64,000 nt of DNA. Source: Bog-756 sp963830165. GTDB lineage: Bacteria > Actinomycetota > Acidimicrobiia > Acidimicrobiales > RAAP-2. The notes beneath the pieces were generated by a model, which was not told where the DNA came from, searched no databases, and saw nothing but the letters and a program-made list of their open reading frames with translations. Both the position numbers and the translations under genes were made by a program. Location of the stretch: assembly GCA_963830165.1 (NCBI GenBank), contig CAWHKZ010000005.1, positions 124,001-188,000 of the forward strand, read 5' to 3'. Positions 9,318-18,872 of the stretch are shown in pieces (position 1 is the stretch's first letter; every line of letters starts with the position of its first letter).

Positions 9318-9950
9318 ATGGAGTCAGCACTGGAACAGATCGACCGCAAGGTCCTGCAGCTGTTCGCCCTGGTCGGCGACTCCGTCTCCGGGGCGACGCA
9401 CGCACTGCTGGCCGGCGACCGCGAAGCGGCCAAGGCGCTGGCCGACCGGGACGAGGTCGTCGATTCCCTCTGTCACGACATCGAGGAGCTCACGCTCCAA
9501 CAGCTGACGGTGGCCGGGATCACCTCTCCCAACCAGCTGCGCTACCTCGTCACGGTGATCCGCATGCTCCCCGATCTCGAACGCAATGGCGACCTGGCCG
9601 AGCACGTCGCCCGGCGCGCCGCCCGTGGCCTCGGGGCCGAACTGTCGGCCCGCAGCCGGGGGCTGCTGGAACGCATGGGGGAGGTGGCCGTGCACATGTG
9701 GCGGGCCACCACCGACGCGTACGCCGAGCGGGCGGCCGGTGGCTGGGCGCTCGTCGACGACCTCGACGACGAGATGGACGACCTGCACGTGAGCCTGACC
9801 GTCGAGGTGGTGGCCGGCACCATGCCGCTGCCGGTGGCCGTGGAGCTGGCGCTGCTGGCCCGGTTCTACGAGCGGTTCGGTGACCACGCCGTCAACCTGG
9901 CCAAGCGGGTGGCGGTCCTGTCGCGGACCAACCTGGTCACCGGCGACTGA
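9318..9950 (+). CDS. phoU: Phosphate-specific transport system accessory protein PhoU
   Basis: All-helical protein that links the Pst phosphate transporter to its sensor kinase and damps phosphate-starvation signalling. The 210 residues form two similar three-helix halves. Each carries an E/DxxxD-type metal site: DRDEVVDSLCHDIEEL with LERNGDLAEHV in the first, DLDDEMDDLH with YERFGDHAVNLAKRV in the second. The latter is the strongly conserved family motif. Start ATG at 9318 is preceded by a GGAGAG tract. Neither pst nor phoR/phoB genes are in the window. Confidence 0.93.
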   Translation: MESALEQIDRKVLQLFALVGDSVSGATHALLAGDREAAKALADRDEVVDSLCHDIEELTLQQLTVAGITSPNQLRYLVTVIRMLPDLERNGDLAEHVARRAARGLGAELSARSRGLLERMGEVAVHMWRATTDAYAERAAGGWALVDDLDDEMDDLHVSLTVEVVAGTMPLPVAVELALLARFYERFGDHAVNLAKRVAVLSRTNLVTGD

Positions 9951-9990
9951 GCCACACGGCGGCCCGGGTCGCGGCCGGGGACCGGAAGGC

Positions 9991-11022
9991 TCAGCCCACG
10001 ACGCCGAGCCGCACCAGCGACTCGGCGATCTGCACGGCGTTGAGCGCGGCGCCCTTGCGCAGGTTGTCACCACTGACGAAGAGCGCCAGCGCGTGCGGCA
10101 CGCCGTCGGCGACCCGGATGCGCCCCACCAGTGAGGCGTCGGTGCCGGCCGCCCGGCGGGGCGTGGGAAGGTCCGACAGCTCGACTCCGGACGCCCCGTC
10201 CAACAGCTTCGTCGCCTGGTCGGGGGAGATCGGCCGGGCGAACTCGGCGACGACGGCCAGCGAGTGCCCGGTGAACACCGGCACCCGGACGCACGTGCAG
10301 GTGACGGCGAGATCGGGGATCCCAAGGATCTTGCGGCTCTCGTCGCGGAACTTCTGCTCCTCGTTGGTCTCGCCCGATCCATCGTCGACCAGCGTGCCGG
10401 CGATGGACAGCACGTTGTGGGCGATGCGGTCGGGGAAGACCGACGCGGCCGGCCCGGTGACCGCGGCACCGTCGAAGGTGAGGGCGGCGGCCTCCTCGAC
10501 GGTGGCCCGCAGCTGCTCGTCGAGCTCGGCCACGCCGGCCAGACCCGACCCGGACACGGCCTGGTAGGTCGAGACCACCAGACGGGTCAGTCCGGCCGCC
10601 TCGTGGAGGGGCTGCAGCACGGGCATGGCGACCATGGTCGTGCAGTTCGGGTTGGCCACGATCCCCTTGGCGATGGTGCCGAGCGCCGACTCGTTGACCT
10701 CGGGCACCACGAGGGGGACGGCTGGGTCCATGCGCCAGGCCGACGAGTTGTCGACGACCACGGCCCCGGCGGCCGCGAAGCGTGGTGCCAGCTCGCGCGA
10801 GGCGGTGGCCCCGCTCGAGAACAGGGCGATGTCGAGCCCGGACGGGTCGGCCACCGCCGCGTCCTCGACGACCACGTCGATCCCCCGGAAGACCAGCGTG
10901 CGACCGGCCGAACGCGACGAGGCGAAGAGGCGCAGTTCGTCGACGGGGAAGCCCCGCTCCTCCAGGATCGCCTGCATGACCGTCCCGACCTGGCCGGTCG
11001 CCCCGACGACTCCGATGCGCAT
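9991..11022 (-). CDS. asd: Aspartate-semialdehyde dehydrogenase
   Basis: Reduces aspartyl-4-phosphate to aspartate semialdehyde with NADPH, the branch point to lysine/diaminopimelate, threonine and methionine. The N-terminal GATGQVGTVM binds NADPH. The active-site Cys is in IVANPNCTTM (about 130), with the general-base His in RVPVFTGHS (about 250) and SSAWRMD for phosphate binding. The 343-residue length is normal. It lies 63 bases downstream of lysC in the same orientation, the usual actinobacterial lysC-asd operon. Confidence 0.97.
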   Translation of the reverse strand: MRIGVVGATGQVGTVMQAILEERGFPVDELRLFASSRSAGRTLVFRGIDVVVEDAAVADPSGLDIALFSSGATASRELAPRFAAAGAVVVDNSSAWRMDPAVPLVVPEVNESALGTIAKGIVANPNCTTMVAMPVLQPLHEAAGLTRLVVSTYQAVSGSGLAGVAELDEQLRATVEEAAALTFDGAAVTGPAASVFPDRIAHNVLSIAGTLVDDGSGETNEEQKFRDESRKILGIPDLAVTCTCVRVPVFTGHSLAVVAEFARPISPDQATKLLDGASGVELSDLPTPRRAAGTDASLVGRIRVADGVPHALALFVSGDNLRKGAALNAVQIAESLVRLGVVG

Positions 11023-11085
11023 GGTGCCCAGTCTACGGTCCGCCGCGTGGGCCGATCGACCCGCCGCGGCCCGGGCGGGGCGGGG

Positions 11086-12297
11086 TCACGCCAGCTCGAA
11101 GGCGGCGTGCAGCGCCCGCACGGCATCCTCGGCCTGCCCGGCCCGGATCAGGCACGAGATGCGGATCGAGGAGGTCGAGATCATCTCGATGTTGATGTCG
11201 GCGGCGGCCAGTGCCTCGAAGGTGAGGGCCGTCACCCCGGGGTGGGTCTTCATGCCCACGCCGATCAGCGACACCCGGGCCACGTCGTCGTCGCTGACGA
11301 CGCCGGTCGCGCCGAGCTCGGCCACCAGTTGCCCGCACACCTCGGTGCTGGCGGCCAGGTCGGCCTCGGGGATGGTGAAGGAGATGTCGGTCGTCCCGTG
11401 GATCGAGATGTTCTGGACGATCATGTCGACGTTGATGTTGCGGTCGGCCAGGCCCCGGAAGAGCTTGGCGGCCAGGCCCGGCCGGTCGGGCACCCCCGTG
11501 ACCGTGACCTTGGCCTCGGACAGGTCGTGGGTGACCGCGGTGACGACTGCCTGTTCCATCTGGGCATCCTCCTCTTCGACCCACGTGCCCGGCTCCCAGG
11601 TGAAGCTGGACCGCACGTGGAGCGGGACGTTGTGGTTCCGGGCGAACTCGACCGAACGCAGGGCCAGGACCCGGCCACCGGTGGCGGCCATCTCCTGCAT
11701 CTCCTCGTAGCTGACCCGGTGCAGCTTGCGGGCCTCGGGCACGATCCGCGGATCGGTGGTGAAGACGCCGGAGACGTCGGTGTAGATCTCGCAGGCGTCG
11801 GCGCCCAGCGCGGCGGCCAGCGCCACGGCCGTCGTGTCCGACCCGCCCCGGCCGAGCGTCGTGACCTCCCGGTCGAGGGAGACGCCCTGGAACCCGGCAA
11901 CCACCGGAACCCCACCGGAGGCCAGGGTCTCGCGCAGGCGGTCGCCCCGCACCTCCAGGATCTTGGCCCGGGTGTGGACGGTGTCGGTGATCATGCCGGC
12001 CTGGCTCCCCGTGTAGGAGACGGCGTCGACCCCGAGCTCGGCCAGGGCCATGCACAGGAGGGCCATGGTGATCCGCTCCCCCGAGCTCAGCAGCATGTCG
12101 ACCTCGCGGCTGGGCTGGACCGAGCTCACGTCGTCGGCCAGGCGGACGAGCTGATCGGTGGTCTTGCCCATGGCGCTCACCACCACCACCACGCCGTGGC
12201 CCGCACGGCGCGTCCGGGCGACGTGGTCGGCCACCGCACGGATGCGGTCGGCGTCCCCGACCGACGTGCCTCCGAACTTCTGGACCAGGAGCGACAT
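11086..12297 (-). CDS. lysC: Aspartate kinase
   Basis: Phosphorylates aspartate as the first step of the lysine/threonine/methionine pathway. KFGGTSVGDADRIR at the start binds ATP, and LGRGGSDTTAVALAAALGAD is the kinase-core motif that binds aspartate. The C-terminal 140 residues are two ACT domains (VTVTGVPDRPGLAAKLF and VSLIGVGMKTHPGV) that usually bind lysine and threonine for feedback inhibition. At 403 residues it is slightly shorter than the common 420. Many actinobacterial lysC genes contain an internal start for a small regulatory subunit; I cannot tell here. It is followed by asd. Confidence 0.97.
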   Translation of the reverse strand: MSLLVQKFGGTSVGDADRIRAVADHVARTRRAGHGVVVVVSAMGKTTDQLVRLADDVSSVQPSREVDMLLSSGERITMALLCMALAELGVDAVSYTGSQAGMITDTVHTRAKILEVRGDRLRETLASGGVPVVAGFQGVSLDREVTTLGRGGSDTTAVALAAALGADACEIYTDVSGVFTTDPRIVPEARKLHRVSYEEMQEMAATGGRVLALRSVEFARNHNVPLHVRSSFTWEPGTWVEEEDAQMEQAVVTAVTHDLSEAKVTVTGVPDRPGLAAKLFRGLADRNINVDMIVQNISIHGTTDISFTIPEADLAASTEVCGQLVAELGATGVVSDDDVARVSLIGVGMKTHPGVTALTFEALAAADINIEMISTSSIRISCLIRAGQAEDAVRALHAAFELA

Positions 12298-12393
12298 GGT
12301 CCCACAGGCTACAGCCGTCGCTCCGGGCCCCTGCGGTCCGGGCGACCCGGGGCGCTCCGGAGACCCCGGGAGGACCGACTACCCTGCAGGACC

Positions 12394-13206
12394 GTGGGAA
12401 CCGAGAAACGTGAACGTCAGAAGGCCGGTCGCCAGGCCCGTCGCGAGGCGGAGGAGAGGGCGGCCAAGCGCAAGCGGTCCATCCGCCGGGGCATCACCGT
12501 GGTGATCGCGGTGGCGGTCGTGGTCGGTGTGTCCTTCCTCCTCTTCAAGCCGGGGAGCAAGACCACGGCGTCGCCGACCACGACGACCAGCTCCCCGGTG
12601 TCGGCCGCCCAGCAGACGGCCGACGATGCGTCGAAGGCGGCCGGCTGCCCGTCGAGCCCGACGGCCACCCTGTCCAACCCGCAGTACCCGGCACCGCCGA
12701 TGACGATCGACACGACGAAGACGTACACGGCGACCATCAAGACCGACCTCGGCACCATCGTGGCCACGCTCGACGCCGCCGCCAATCCGGTGGCCGTCAA
12801 CAGCTTCGTCTACCTGGCCGACAAGAAGTACTACGACTGCGTGACCTTCCACCGGGTCATCCCCCAGTTCATGGACCAGTCCGGCGACCCGACGGGCACC
12901 GGCAGCGGCTCCGTGGGCTACACGGTCCAGGGGGCGGTGCCGGCCACGGCCAACCCGCAGTACCCGATCGGCTCCCTGGCCATGGCCAAGACGTCCACGG
13001 CCCCGAACGGCACCACCAGCAACCAGTTCTTCATCGTGGCCGGCCCCGAGGGCGAGTCGCTCCCTCCCGACTACTCGCTGTTCGGCCAAGTCACCACCGG
13101 GCAGAGCGTGGTCGACGCCATCAACGCCGACGGGAACGCCAGCGACAACGGCACGCCGCCGAACGTCATCCACCGCATCTTCTCGGTCACGATCACCGAG
13201 TCCTAG
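12394..13206 (+). CDS. Membrane-anchored cyclophilin-type peptidyl-prolyl isomerase
   Basis: A 270-residue protein starting at GTG 12394. The first 35 residues are extremely basic and helical (KRERQKAGRQARREAEERAA). One membrane helix follows at about 35-52 (GITVVIAVAVVVGVSFLLF), then a Thr/Ser-rich linker and a cyclophilin domain at about 100-270. Active-site features FHRVIPQFM, SNQFFIV and YSLFGQV are present, though the family's QxGDP reads QSGDP. Topology suggests an extracytoplasmic chaperone for folding exported proteins. A soluble paralogue follows 53 bases downstream, probably cotranscribed. Confidence 0.9.
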   Translation: MGTEKRERQKAGRQARREAEERAAKRKRSIRRGITVVIAVAVVVGVSFLLFKPGSKTTASPTTTTSSPVSAAQQTADDASKAAGCPSSPTATLSNPQYPAPPMTIDTTKTYTATIKTDLGTIVATLDAAANPVAVNSFVYLADKKYYDCVTFHRVIPQFMDQSGDPTGTGSGSVGYTVQGAVPATANPQYPIGSLAMAKTSTAPNGTTSNQFFIVAGPEGESLPPDYSLFGQVTTGQSVVDAINADGNASDNGTPPNVIHRIFSVTITES

Positions 13207-13259
13207 ATCCCGGGCGACAGCCCGCCGTCCCCGACACCCGACCCACCAGGAGGTGGACC

Positions 13260-13814
13260 ATGGCTCCCGAGGTTCCCGCAGCAGACGGCTCGAGTCCGAA
13301 GACCCAGCGGTTCGACTCGGCTCCGCCGATGATCATCGACCCCACGAAGACCTACACGGCCGAGGTGCTGACCAGCAAGGGCTCGCTGACCATCGCCCTC
13401 GACGCCGTCGGCGCCCCCAGGACGGTCAACAACTTCGTCTTCCTGGCCCGCTGGCACTACTACGACGGGATCGTCTTCCACCGCATCATCCCCGGCTTCA
13501 TGTGCCAGGGCGGCGATCCCGAGGGCTCCGGACGCGGCGGCCCCGGCTACCGGTTCGAGGACGAGCTGCCCAAGCCCGGCCGCTACGAGATCGGCTCCAT
13601 CGCCATGGCCAACGCCGGCCCGAACACCAACGGCAGCCAGTTCTTCATCGTCAGCGGCCCCGACGGGGTCGGCCTGCCGCCGCAGTACTCGCTGTTCGGC
13701 AAGGTGGTGAAGGGCCTCGACGTCGTCAAGGCCATCGAGTCGGTGGGCAGCCGGTCCGGCGCACCCTCCGAGCAGGTGGTCATCGAGTCGGTGACCATCA
13801 CCGAGAGCGACTGA
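13260..13814 (+). CDS. Cyclophilin-type peptidyl-prolyl cis-trans isomerase (soluble)
   Basis: A 184-residue single-domain cyclophilin that catalyses cis-trans isomerisation of prolyl bonds. It has FHRIIPGFMCQGGDPEGSGRGGPGY with the catalytic Arg and the QGGDP loop, NGSQFFIV, and YSLFGKVVKG at normal spacing. The start ATG at 13260 follows a strong AGGAGGTG. No signal or membrane helix, so cytoplasmic. It shares the MIIDPTKTYTA-like segment before the domain with the membrane-anchored gene just upstream (MTIDTTKTYTA), evidence that the two arose by tandem duplication. Confidence 0.95.
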   Translation: MAPEVPAADGSSPKTQRFDSAPPMIIDPTKTYTAEVLTSKGSLTIALDAVGAPRTVNNFVFLARWHYYDGIVFHRIIPGFMCQGGDPEGSGRGGPGYRFEDELPKPGRYEIGSIAMANAGPNTNGSQFFIVSGPDGVGLPPQYSLFGKVVKGLDVVKAIESVGSRSGAPSEQVVIESVTITESD

Positions 13815-13855
13815 CCCGAGGTCGTCGCTGACCGGATGACGACCCGGGCCGCGGC

Positions 13856-14551
13856 TCAGCCTCCGGCCGGCAGCGAGTCCATGCCGTCCGGCGCGGGTGC
13901 CCCGGCCAGGAACACGGCCACGTCGCCCGCACCGGACGAGCGCCAGCTACCGCCGGTGTCCCGGATCAGCGCCGTGCGCTCGGGGATTCCGACGACCGGG
14001 GTGTCCCGCGGGGCGAGCAGCACCGAGCGGTGCATCTTCTCGCCCGTCCCGTCCTCGGCGGCGCCGAAGTGTGGCACCACGGCCACCCCGCTGATCAAGC
14101 CCAGCCCGATCGTGAGGCCACCTCCGCGGGCGTCCACCATCGGGTCGGTCAGCGCCATGGCGGCCCCCGACGAGCCCACCACGACGGCGCCGTCGCCCCA
14201 GGCCGCCACCAGCGCGTCCCACACGGCGGAGTGCTTGAGCACACTGCGGATGTGCATGGGGCTGCTGCCCGCCAGGTAGATCAGCCGGGCCCGGCGCATG
14301 ATCGCGGCGGCGCCGTCGTTCGCCGCGTCCGACCGGTTCAGCACCATCAGGCCCTCCACCTGCCCGCCCAACGGCGCGAACCACTCGGCGGCCCGGGCCA
14401 CCAGGCGCTCGGGGTGCTCGTAGGCGGCCGCGGTGGGCAGTACCAGGACGTGCTCCGATCCCGAGGCTTCCAGGAGGGGCGCGTCGAAGTCGCATCCCTC
14501 CTGGAACTCGCCGCCGCCGACCAGGGCCAGAGTTCCGGGGGTCAGGTCCAT
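13856..14551 (-). CDS. Peptidase S51 / cyanophycinase-like protein
   Basis: About 231 residues with a class I glutamine-amidotransferase-like fold. LALVGGGEF opens the domain, LPTAAAYEHP and IYLAGSSPMHIRSVL follow, and the nucleophile elbow is VVGSSGAAMAL, with Ser in the place used by S51 serine peptidases (dipeptidase E, cyanophycinase). The start ATG at 14551 sits just before the first beta strand. Family members hydrolyse Asp-X dipeptides or cyanophycin; the substrate here is unknown. It is 40 bases downstream of the esterase on the same strand and may be cotranscribed. Confidence 0.75.
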   Translation of the reverse strand: MDLTPGTLALVGGGEFQEGCDFDAPLLEASGSEHVLVLPTAAAYEHPERLVARAAEWFAPLGGQVEGLMVLNRSDAANDGAAAIMRRARLIYLAGSSPMHIRSVLKHSAVWDALVAAWGDGAVVVGSSGAAMALTDPMVDARGGGLTIGLGLISGVAVVPHFGAAEDGTGEKMHRSVLLAPRDTPVVGIPERTALIRDTGGSWRSSGAGDVAVFLAGAPAPDGMDSLPAGG

Positions 14552-14591
14552 ACCCGGAGTGTAGGGGCCGTCCGCGAGCCCCTCCCGCGGG

Positions 14592-15828
14592 TCAGTCCCC
14601 CGGGTCGCGCCCCGCCCGGACGGCCCGGCGCACCAGGGCGCCCATGGCGTCGCACACCTCGGTGGCCAGGGCCAGGCAGTCGGGCACCACGCCCATGCCG
14701 AAGAACCCGTGGACCATGTCGTCGTAGCAGCGGTACTCGACGTCGACGTCGGCGGCCTCGAGGGCCCGGGCGAAGGCGGCACCCTCGTCCCGCAGCGGGT
14801 CGAACCCGGCCGTCACGACCAGGGCCGGGGCGACCCCGCGCGTGTCCTCGGCCAGGAGGGGCGACGCCCGCCACGACTCCCAGTCCGCCCGGTCGGGCAG
14901 GTAATGACCGCGGTAGGTCTCCATGCCCTCGCGGGTGAGGAAGAACCCGTCGGCGAACTCGGCCACCGACGGCGAGGCGAGCCGGGCGTCGAGGGCGGGG
15001 TAGACGAGGCCCTGGGCGATCGGGGCCGGCACGAGGCCGTCCCGGCCGGCCAGCGACACCACCGCGGCCAGGTTCCCGCCGGCACTGTCGCCCATCACCG
15101 CGACCGCGCCCTCGGCCGTGCCCAGCTCCCGGTGGGCGCCGTGCACCCAGGAGTACGCGGCCAGGCTGTCCTCGACAGCCGCCGGAAAGGGGTGCTCGGG
15201 GGCGAGCCGGTAGTCGACGGCCACCACCACGCAGCCGGTCACCGCGGCCAGCAACCGACACGACGCGTCGTGGCTGTCGAGGCTCCCGACCACCCAACCG
15301 CCACCGTGGAAGTAGGTGATGGCCGCCGGGCGCGGCCCCCGGCCGACACCCACGCCGAATCGCCGGTAGACGCGGACCGGGAGGTCGGGCGCCCCCTCGG
15401 GGCCCGGGATGCGCCGGCCCGCGACGTGGACGTCGGTGCGTACCGGCATGACGAGCCGGGCGGTGGCGTCGAAGACGCCGCGCGAGGTCCACCGGGTCGG
15501 GCTCCTGCCCGCTGCGGTTGGTGGCCCTGTCCATGGCCGAGACGAGGACCAGCAGGGCCTGGACCCCGCGGTTGAGCACCCGGCCGCCGCGCTCGACGGG
15601 TTCCCGCTGGCCGGCGGCGGCCAGCACCAGTTCGGGACGGGCCATGGCGGCGGCGAGCACCCGGCCGCCCACGGGCCACCGCTCGTGACGGGCGGCCGAC
15701 CGGCGGTCGTAGAGGCCCCGACGGACCATCCGGCCGCGGGGCCCGCCGGGCCACCGTGCGTGCGGTCGGTCACCGGCCGACGGGCCCGGGTGCGGCGGCT
15801 GCTCGGCTGGGGCGGTGGAGTCGGTCAC
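14592..15828 (-). CDS. HSL-family alpha/beta hydrolase (esterase/lipase), frameshifted
   Basis: Hormone-sensitive-lipase type carboxylesterase. The N-terminal about 115 residues (from GTG 15828, including RGLYDRRSAARHERW, RPELVLAAAGQ and VLNRGVQALLVLVS) are in one frame. The catalytic domain is in another: YFHGGGWVVG oxyanion motif, VMGDSAGGNLAAVV nucleophile, AGFDPLRDEG Asp and DDMVHGFFG His. One surplus base at about 15478-15486 separates them, and its removal joins DPVDL with GVFDATARLV. The corrected length is about 411 residues, with a lid/N-terminal region typical of actinobacterial LipN/LipI-like enzymes. Otherwise intact, so a sequence error is likely. Confidence 0.82.
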
Positions 15829-15911
15829 GTCGCCATCGTCGCGGTCGCCCGCCCGCAGGGCAAACGGGCGTCACCAGCGAGGTAACTGACTCATCGGTAA
15901 CATGTCTCCCC

Positions 15912-16766
15912 ATGTCAATCGCACGCGTAGGAATTGTCGGTTCGGGAATCATGGGGTCGGGCATCGCCGAGACCGCCGCGGTCAGCGGCTTCGAGGTCGT
16001 CCTGCGGTCCCGCAGCCAGTCGACGGCGGACGCCACCCTGGCCGCTCTCGAGAAGTCGCTCAACCGCCAGGTGGAGAAGGGCAAGAAGACCGAGGAGGAG
16101 CGGGACCAGGCCCTGGGCCGGGTCACCGGGACCTCCGAGCTCGATGCCCTCGGCGGGTGCGACCTGGTGATCGAGTCCGTGGTCGAGGACCTGGACGTGA
16201 AGAAGGGGCTGTTCAGCGACCTCGACCGCATCACGGGCGACCACACCATCCTCGCCACCAACACGTCGACGTTGCCGGTGATCGAGATGGCGATGAAGAC
16301 CGGCCGGCCGGACAAGGTGTGCGGCATCCACTTCTTCAACCCCGCGCCGGTCATGTCGCTGGTCGAGGTCGTCAGGCCGCTGACCGCCTCCGACGAGACC
16401 ATCGCCGAGGCGCGGTCCTTCGCCGAATCCTGCGGGAAGACGCCGGTCGAGGTCAAGGACCAGGCCGGGTTCATCGTGAACGCGCTCCTCTTCCCCTACC
16501 TCAACAACGCCGTCCGCCTCCTCGAGCTGGGCGTCGCCTCGATCGAGGACATCGACACGGCGATGAAGGGCGGCTGCGGGTTCCCGATGGGACCGTTCGC
16601 CCTGCTGGACCTGGTAGGGCTGGACACGTCGCTCGCCATCCTGGACGCCCTCTACGCCGAGTTCCGCGACCCGAACTACGCCGCCATGCCGCTGCTGCGC
16701 CGCATGGTCACCGCCGAGCAGCTGGGCCGCAAGTCGGGACGGGGCTTCCTCGACTACCGGAAGTAG
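15912..16766 (+). CDS. 3-hydroxybutyryl-CoA dehydrogenase
   Basis: Interconverts acetoacetyl-CoA and 3-hydroxybutyryl-CoA using NAD(P). The 284-residue protein has the nucleotide-binding VGIVGSGIMGSGIAE at residues 6-20 and LATNTSTLPV near 115. The catalytic His is in GIHFFNPAPVM (about 140), and FIVNALLFPYLNNAVRLLE is the dimer/substrate helix. GRKSGRGFLDY is the usual ending. The length matches the short single-domain type rather than fused FadB. It is immediately upstream of ethylmalonyl-CoA mutase, so a role in acetyl-CoA assimilation is likely. The start at ATG 15912 lacks a clear ribosome site; GGTAAC occurs twice just upstream. Confidence 0.93.
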   Translation: MSIARVGIVGSGIMGSGIAETAAVSGFEVVLRSRSQSTADATLAALEKSLNRQVEKGKKTEEERDQALGRVTGTSELDALGGCDLVIESVVEDLDVKKGLFSDLDRITGDHTILATNTSTLPVIEMAMKTGRPDKVCGIHFFNPAPVMSLVEVVRPLTASDETIAEARSFAESCGKTPVEVKDQAGFIVNALLFPYLNNAVRLLELGVASIEDIDTAMKGGCGFPMGPFALLDLVGLDTSLAILDALYAEFRDPNYAAMPLLRRMVTAEQLGRKSGRGFLDYRK

Positions 16767-16826
16767 CCGGGTGCCCGTGGGGATCCCACCTGTTGCCGCA
16801 GGCCCGGTTCGGGCAACAATGAGCAC

Positions 16827-18846
16827 ATGAGCGACATCGACGAGCCAGGCCAGGGCGGGGCGCCATCTGCGCCCGCGAGGGACAAGCCGTGGGTCATGCG
16901 CACCTATTCGGGGCACTCCACCGCCAAGGCCTCCAACGAGCTCTACCGGACCAACCTGGCCAAGGGCCAGACCGGCCTGTCCATCGCTTTCGACCTGCCC
17001 ACCCAGATCGGCTACGACCCCGACGACCCGGCGGCGGCGGGCGAGGTCGGCAAGGTCGGCGTGCCGGTGGCCCACCTCGGGCACATGGCCGAGCTGCTCG
17101 ACCAGATCCCCGTCGAGTCGATGAACACGTCGATGACGATCAACGCCACCGCCGCCTGGCTGCTCGGCCTCTACATCGCCAATGCCGAGGACGCGCGGCG
17201 TCGACCCCCGGGTCCTGTCGGGCACCACCCAGAACGACATCGTGAAGGAGTACCTGTCGCGGGGGACGTTCATCTTCCCGCCGCTGCCCAGCCGCCGGTT
17301 GACCGTCGACACCATCGCCTACACGGTCCGCAACGTCCCCAAGTGGAACCCGATCAACGTCTGCAGCTACCACCTGCAGGAGGCCGGGGCCACACCCCAC
17401 CAGGAGGTCGCCTACGCCCTGGCCACCGCCATCGGCGTCCTCGATGCCGTGCGCGAGTCGGGGCAGATCCCCGCGGACGAATTCCCCGCCGTCGTGGGGC
17501 GCATCTCGTTCTTCGTCAACGCCGGCGTGCGCTTCGTCGAGGAGACCTGCAAGATGCGGGCCTTCACCGAGCTGTGGGACCGGGTCTGCGCCGAGCGCTA
17601 CGGGGTGCAGGACCCCAAGCTCCGGCGCATGCGCTACGGCGTGCAGGTGAACTCGCTCGGGCTGACCGAGGCCCAGCCGGAGAACAACATCCAGCGCATC
17701 GTGCTGGAGGCCCTGGGCGTCACCCTGTCGAAGAGGGCCCGGGCCCGGGCCCTGCAGCTCCCGGCCTGGAACGAGGCGCTCGGCCTGCCCCGGCCGTGGG
17801 ACCAGCAGTGGTCACTGCGCATCCAGCAGGTCCTGGCCTTCGAGTCCGACATCCTCGAGTACGGCGACATCTTCGACGGTTCCGTGGTCATCGAGAAGAA
17901 GACCGCCGAGGTGGCCGAGGCGTCGTGGGCCGAGCTCGAGGACGTGCTGGCCCTGGGCGGCGCCTTCGAGGCCATCGACGAGCTCAAGTCCCGCCTGGTG
18001 GGCAGCCAGTCCGAGCGCGTCCGCCGCATCGAGACCGGCGAGCTCCAGGTGGTCGGCGTCAACTGCTTCGCCGAGACGGCCGAGTCGCCGCTGGCCTCGG
18101 CCGGCGGCGACGCCGGGTCGATCATGCGGGTCGACCCCGCCGTCGAGTCCCACCTGAGGGAGGACGTCGTCGCCTGGCGGGCCGGGCGGGACGCGGCGGC
18201 CGTGCAGCGGGCCCTCGACGACCTCCGGCGCGCCGCCGAGGGCACCGAGAACGTGATGCCGGCCACCATCGCCCTGGCCCACGCCGGAGGCACCACCGGT
18301 GAGTGGGCGGGCGCCCTGCGCGACGTGTTCGGCGAGTACCGGGCCCCGACCGGGGTCGGTGGCGGCGTCGGCCACCGGGGGGCCGAGTTCCAGGGCGTCC
18401 TGGCCCGCTCGAAGGCGCTGGCCGAGCGGGCGGGCGGTCCGCCCCGCCTGCTCGTGGCCAAGCCCGGCCTCGACGGGCACTCCAACGGCGCCGAGCAGAT
18501 CGCCGTGGCCGCCCGGGACGCCGGGTTCGAGGTCGTCTACCAGGGCATCCGCCTCTCCCCCGCGGAGATCGCCGTGGCCGCCCGGGACGAGGACGTCGAC
18601 GTGGTCGGGATCTCGATCCTCTCCGGCAGCCACCTGGAGCTGGTCCCCGAGGTGGTCGAACGCCTGCGGGCCGAGGGCGTGGACGCCCCGGTCGTGGTCG
18701 GGGGGATCATCCCGCCCGAGGACGAGGCGGTCCTCCTGGGCAAGGGCGTGGCCCGGGTCTACACCCCGAAGGACTTCGAGATCGGCCAGATGATGGACGA
18801 CATGATCGACCTCGTCGAACGGCACCGGGCCGCCTCCGTCGGCTGA
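16827..18846 (+). CDS. ecm: Ethylmalonyl-CoA mutase (MeaA-like, B12-dependent), frameshifted
   Basis: Adenosylcobalamin enzyme that rearranges ethylmalonyl-CoA to methylsuccinyl-CoA in the ethylmalonyl-CoA pathway. The N-terminal barrel shows WVMRTYSGHSTAKASNELYR, FDLPTQIGYDPDDP, SMNTSMTINATA and GTTQNDIVKEYLSRGTFIFPP. The C-terminal cobalamin domain has KPGLDGHSNGAEQIA (DxHxxG, the His that ligates cobalt), SILSGSH and GGIIPPED. One extra base at 17187-17200 splits the gene; without it IANAEERGVDPRVLSG reads through, giving about 672 residues. MeaA length and motifs separate it from the larger methylmalonyl-CoA mutase. A GTTGCC...GGCAAC hairpin precedes the start, but no cobalamin riboswitch is visible. 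A DUF3097 gene follows. Confidence 0.9.
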
Positions 18847-18872
18847 GGGTTCCCCGTTGGTAGGGTCACGCC

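Noticed and set aside
10264..13206. A 980-codon open frame on the plus strand over asd and lysC
   Set aside because: Only the last 270 codons (from GTG 12394) are real, the membrane cyclophilin. The rest is the antisense of asd and lysC with low-complexity Gly/Asp/His content typical of high-GC shadows.
16767..16826. Cobalamin riboswitch in front of the B12-dependent mutase
   Set aside because: Only 60 bases with a simple GTTGCC/GGCAAC hairpin; no B12-box sequence, and too short for the aptamer.
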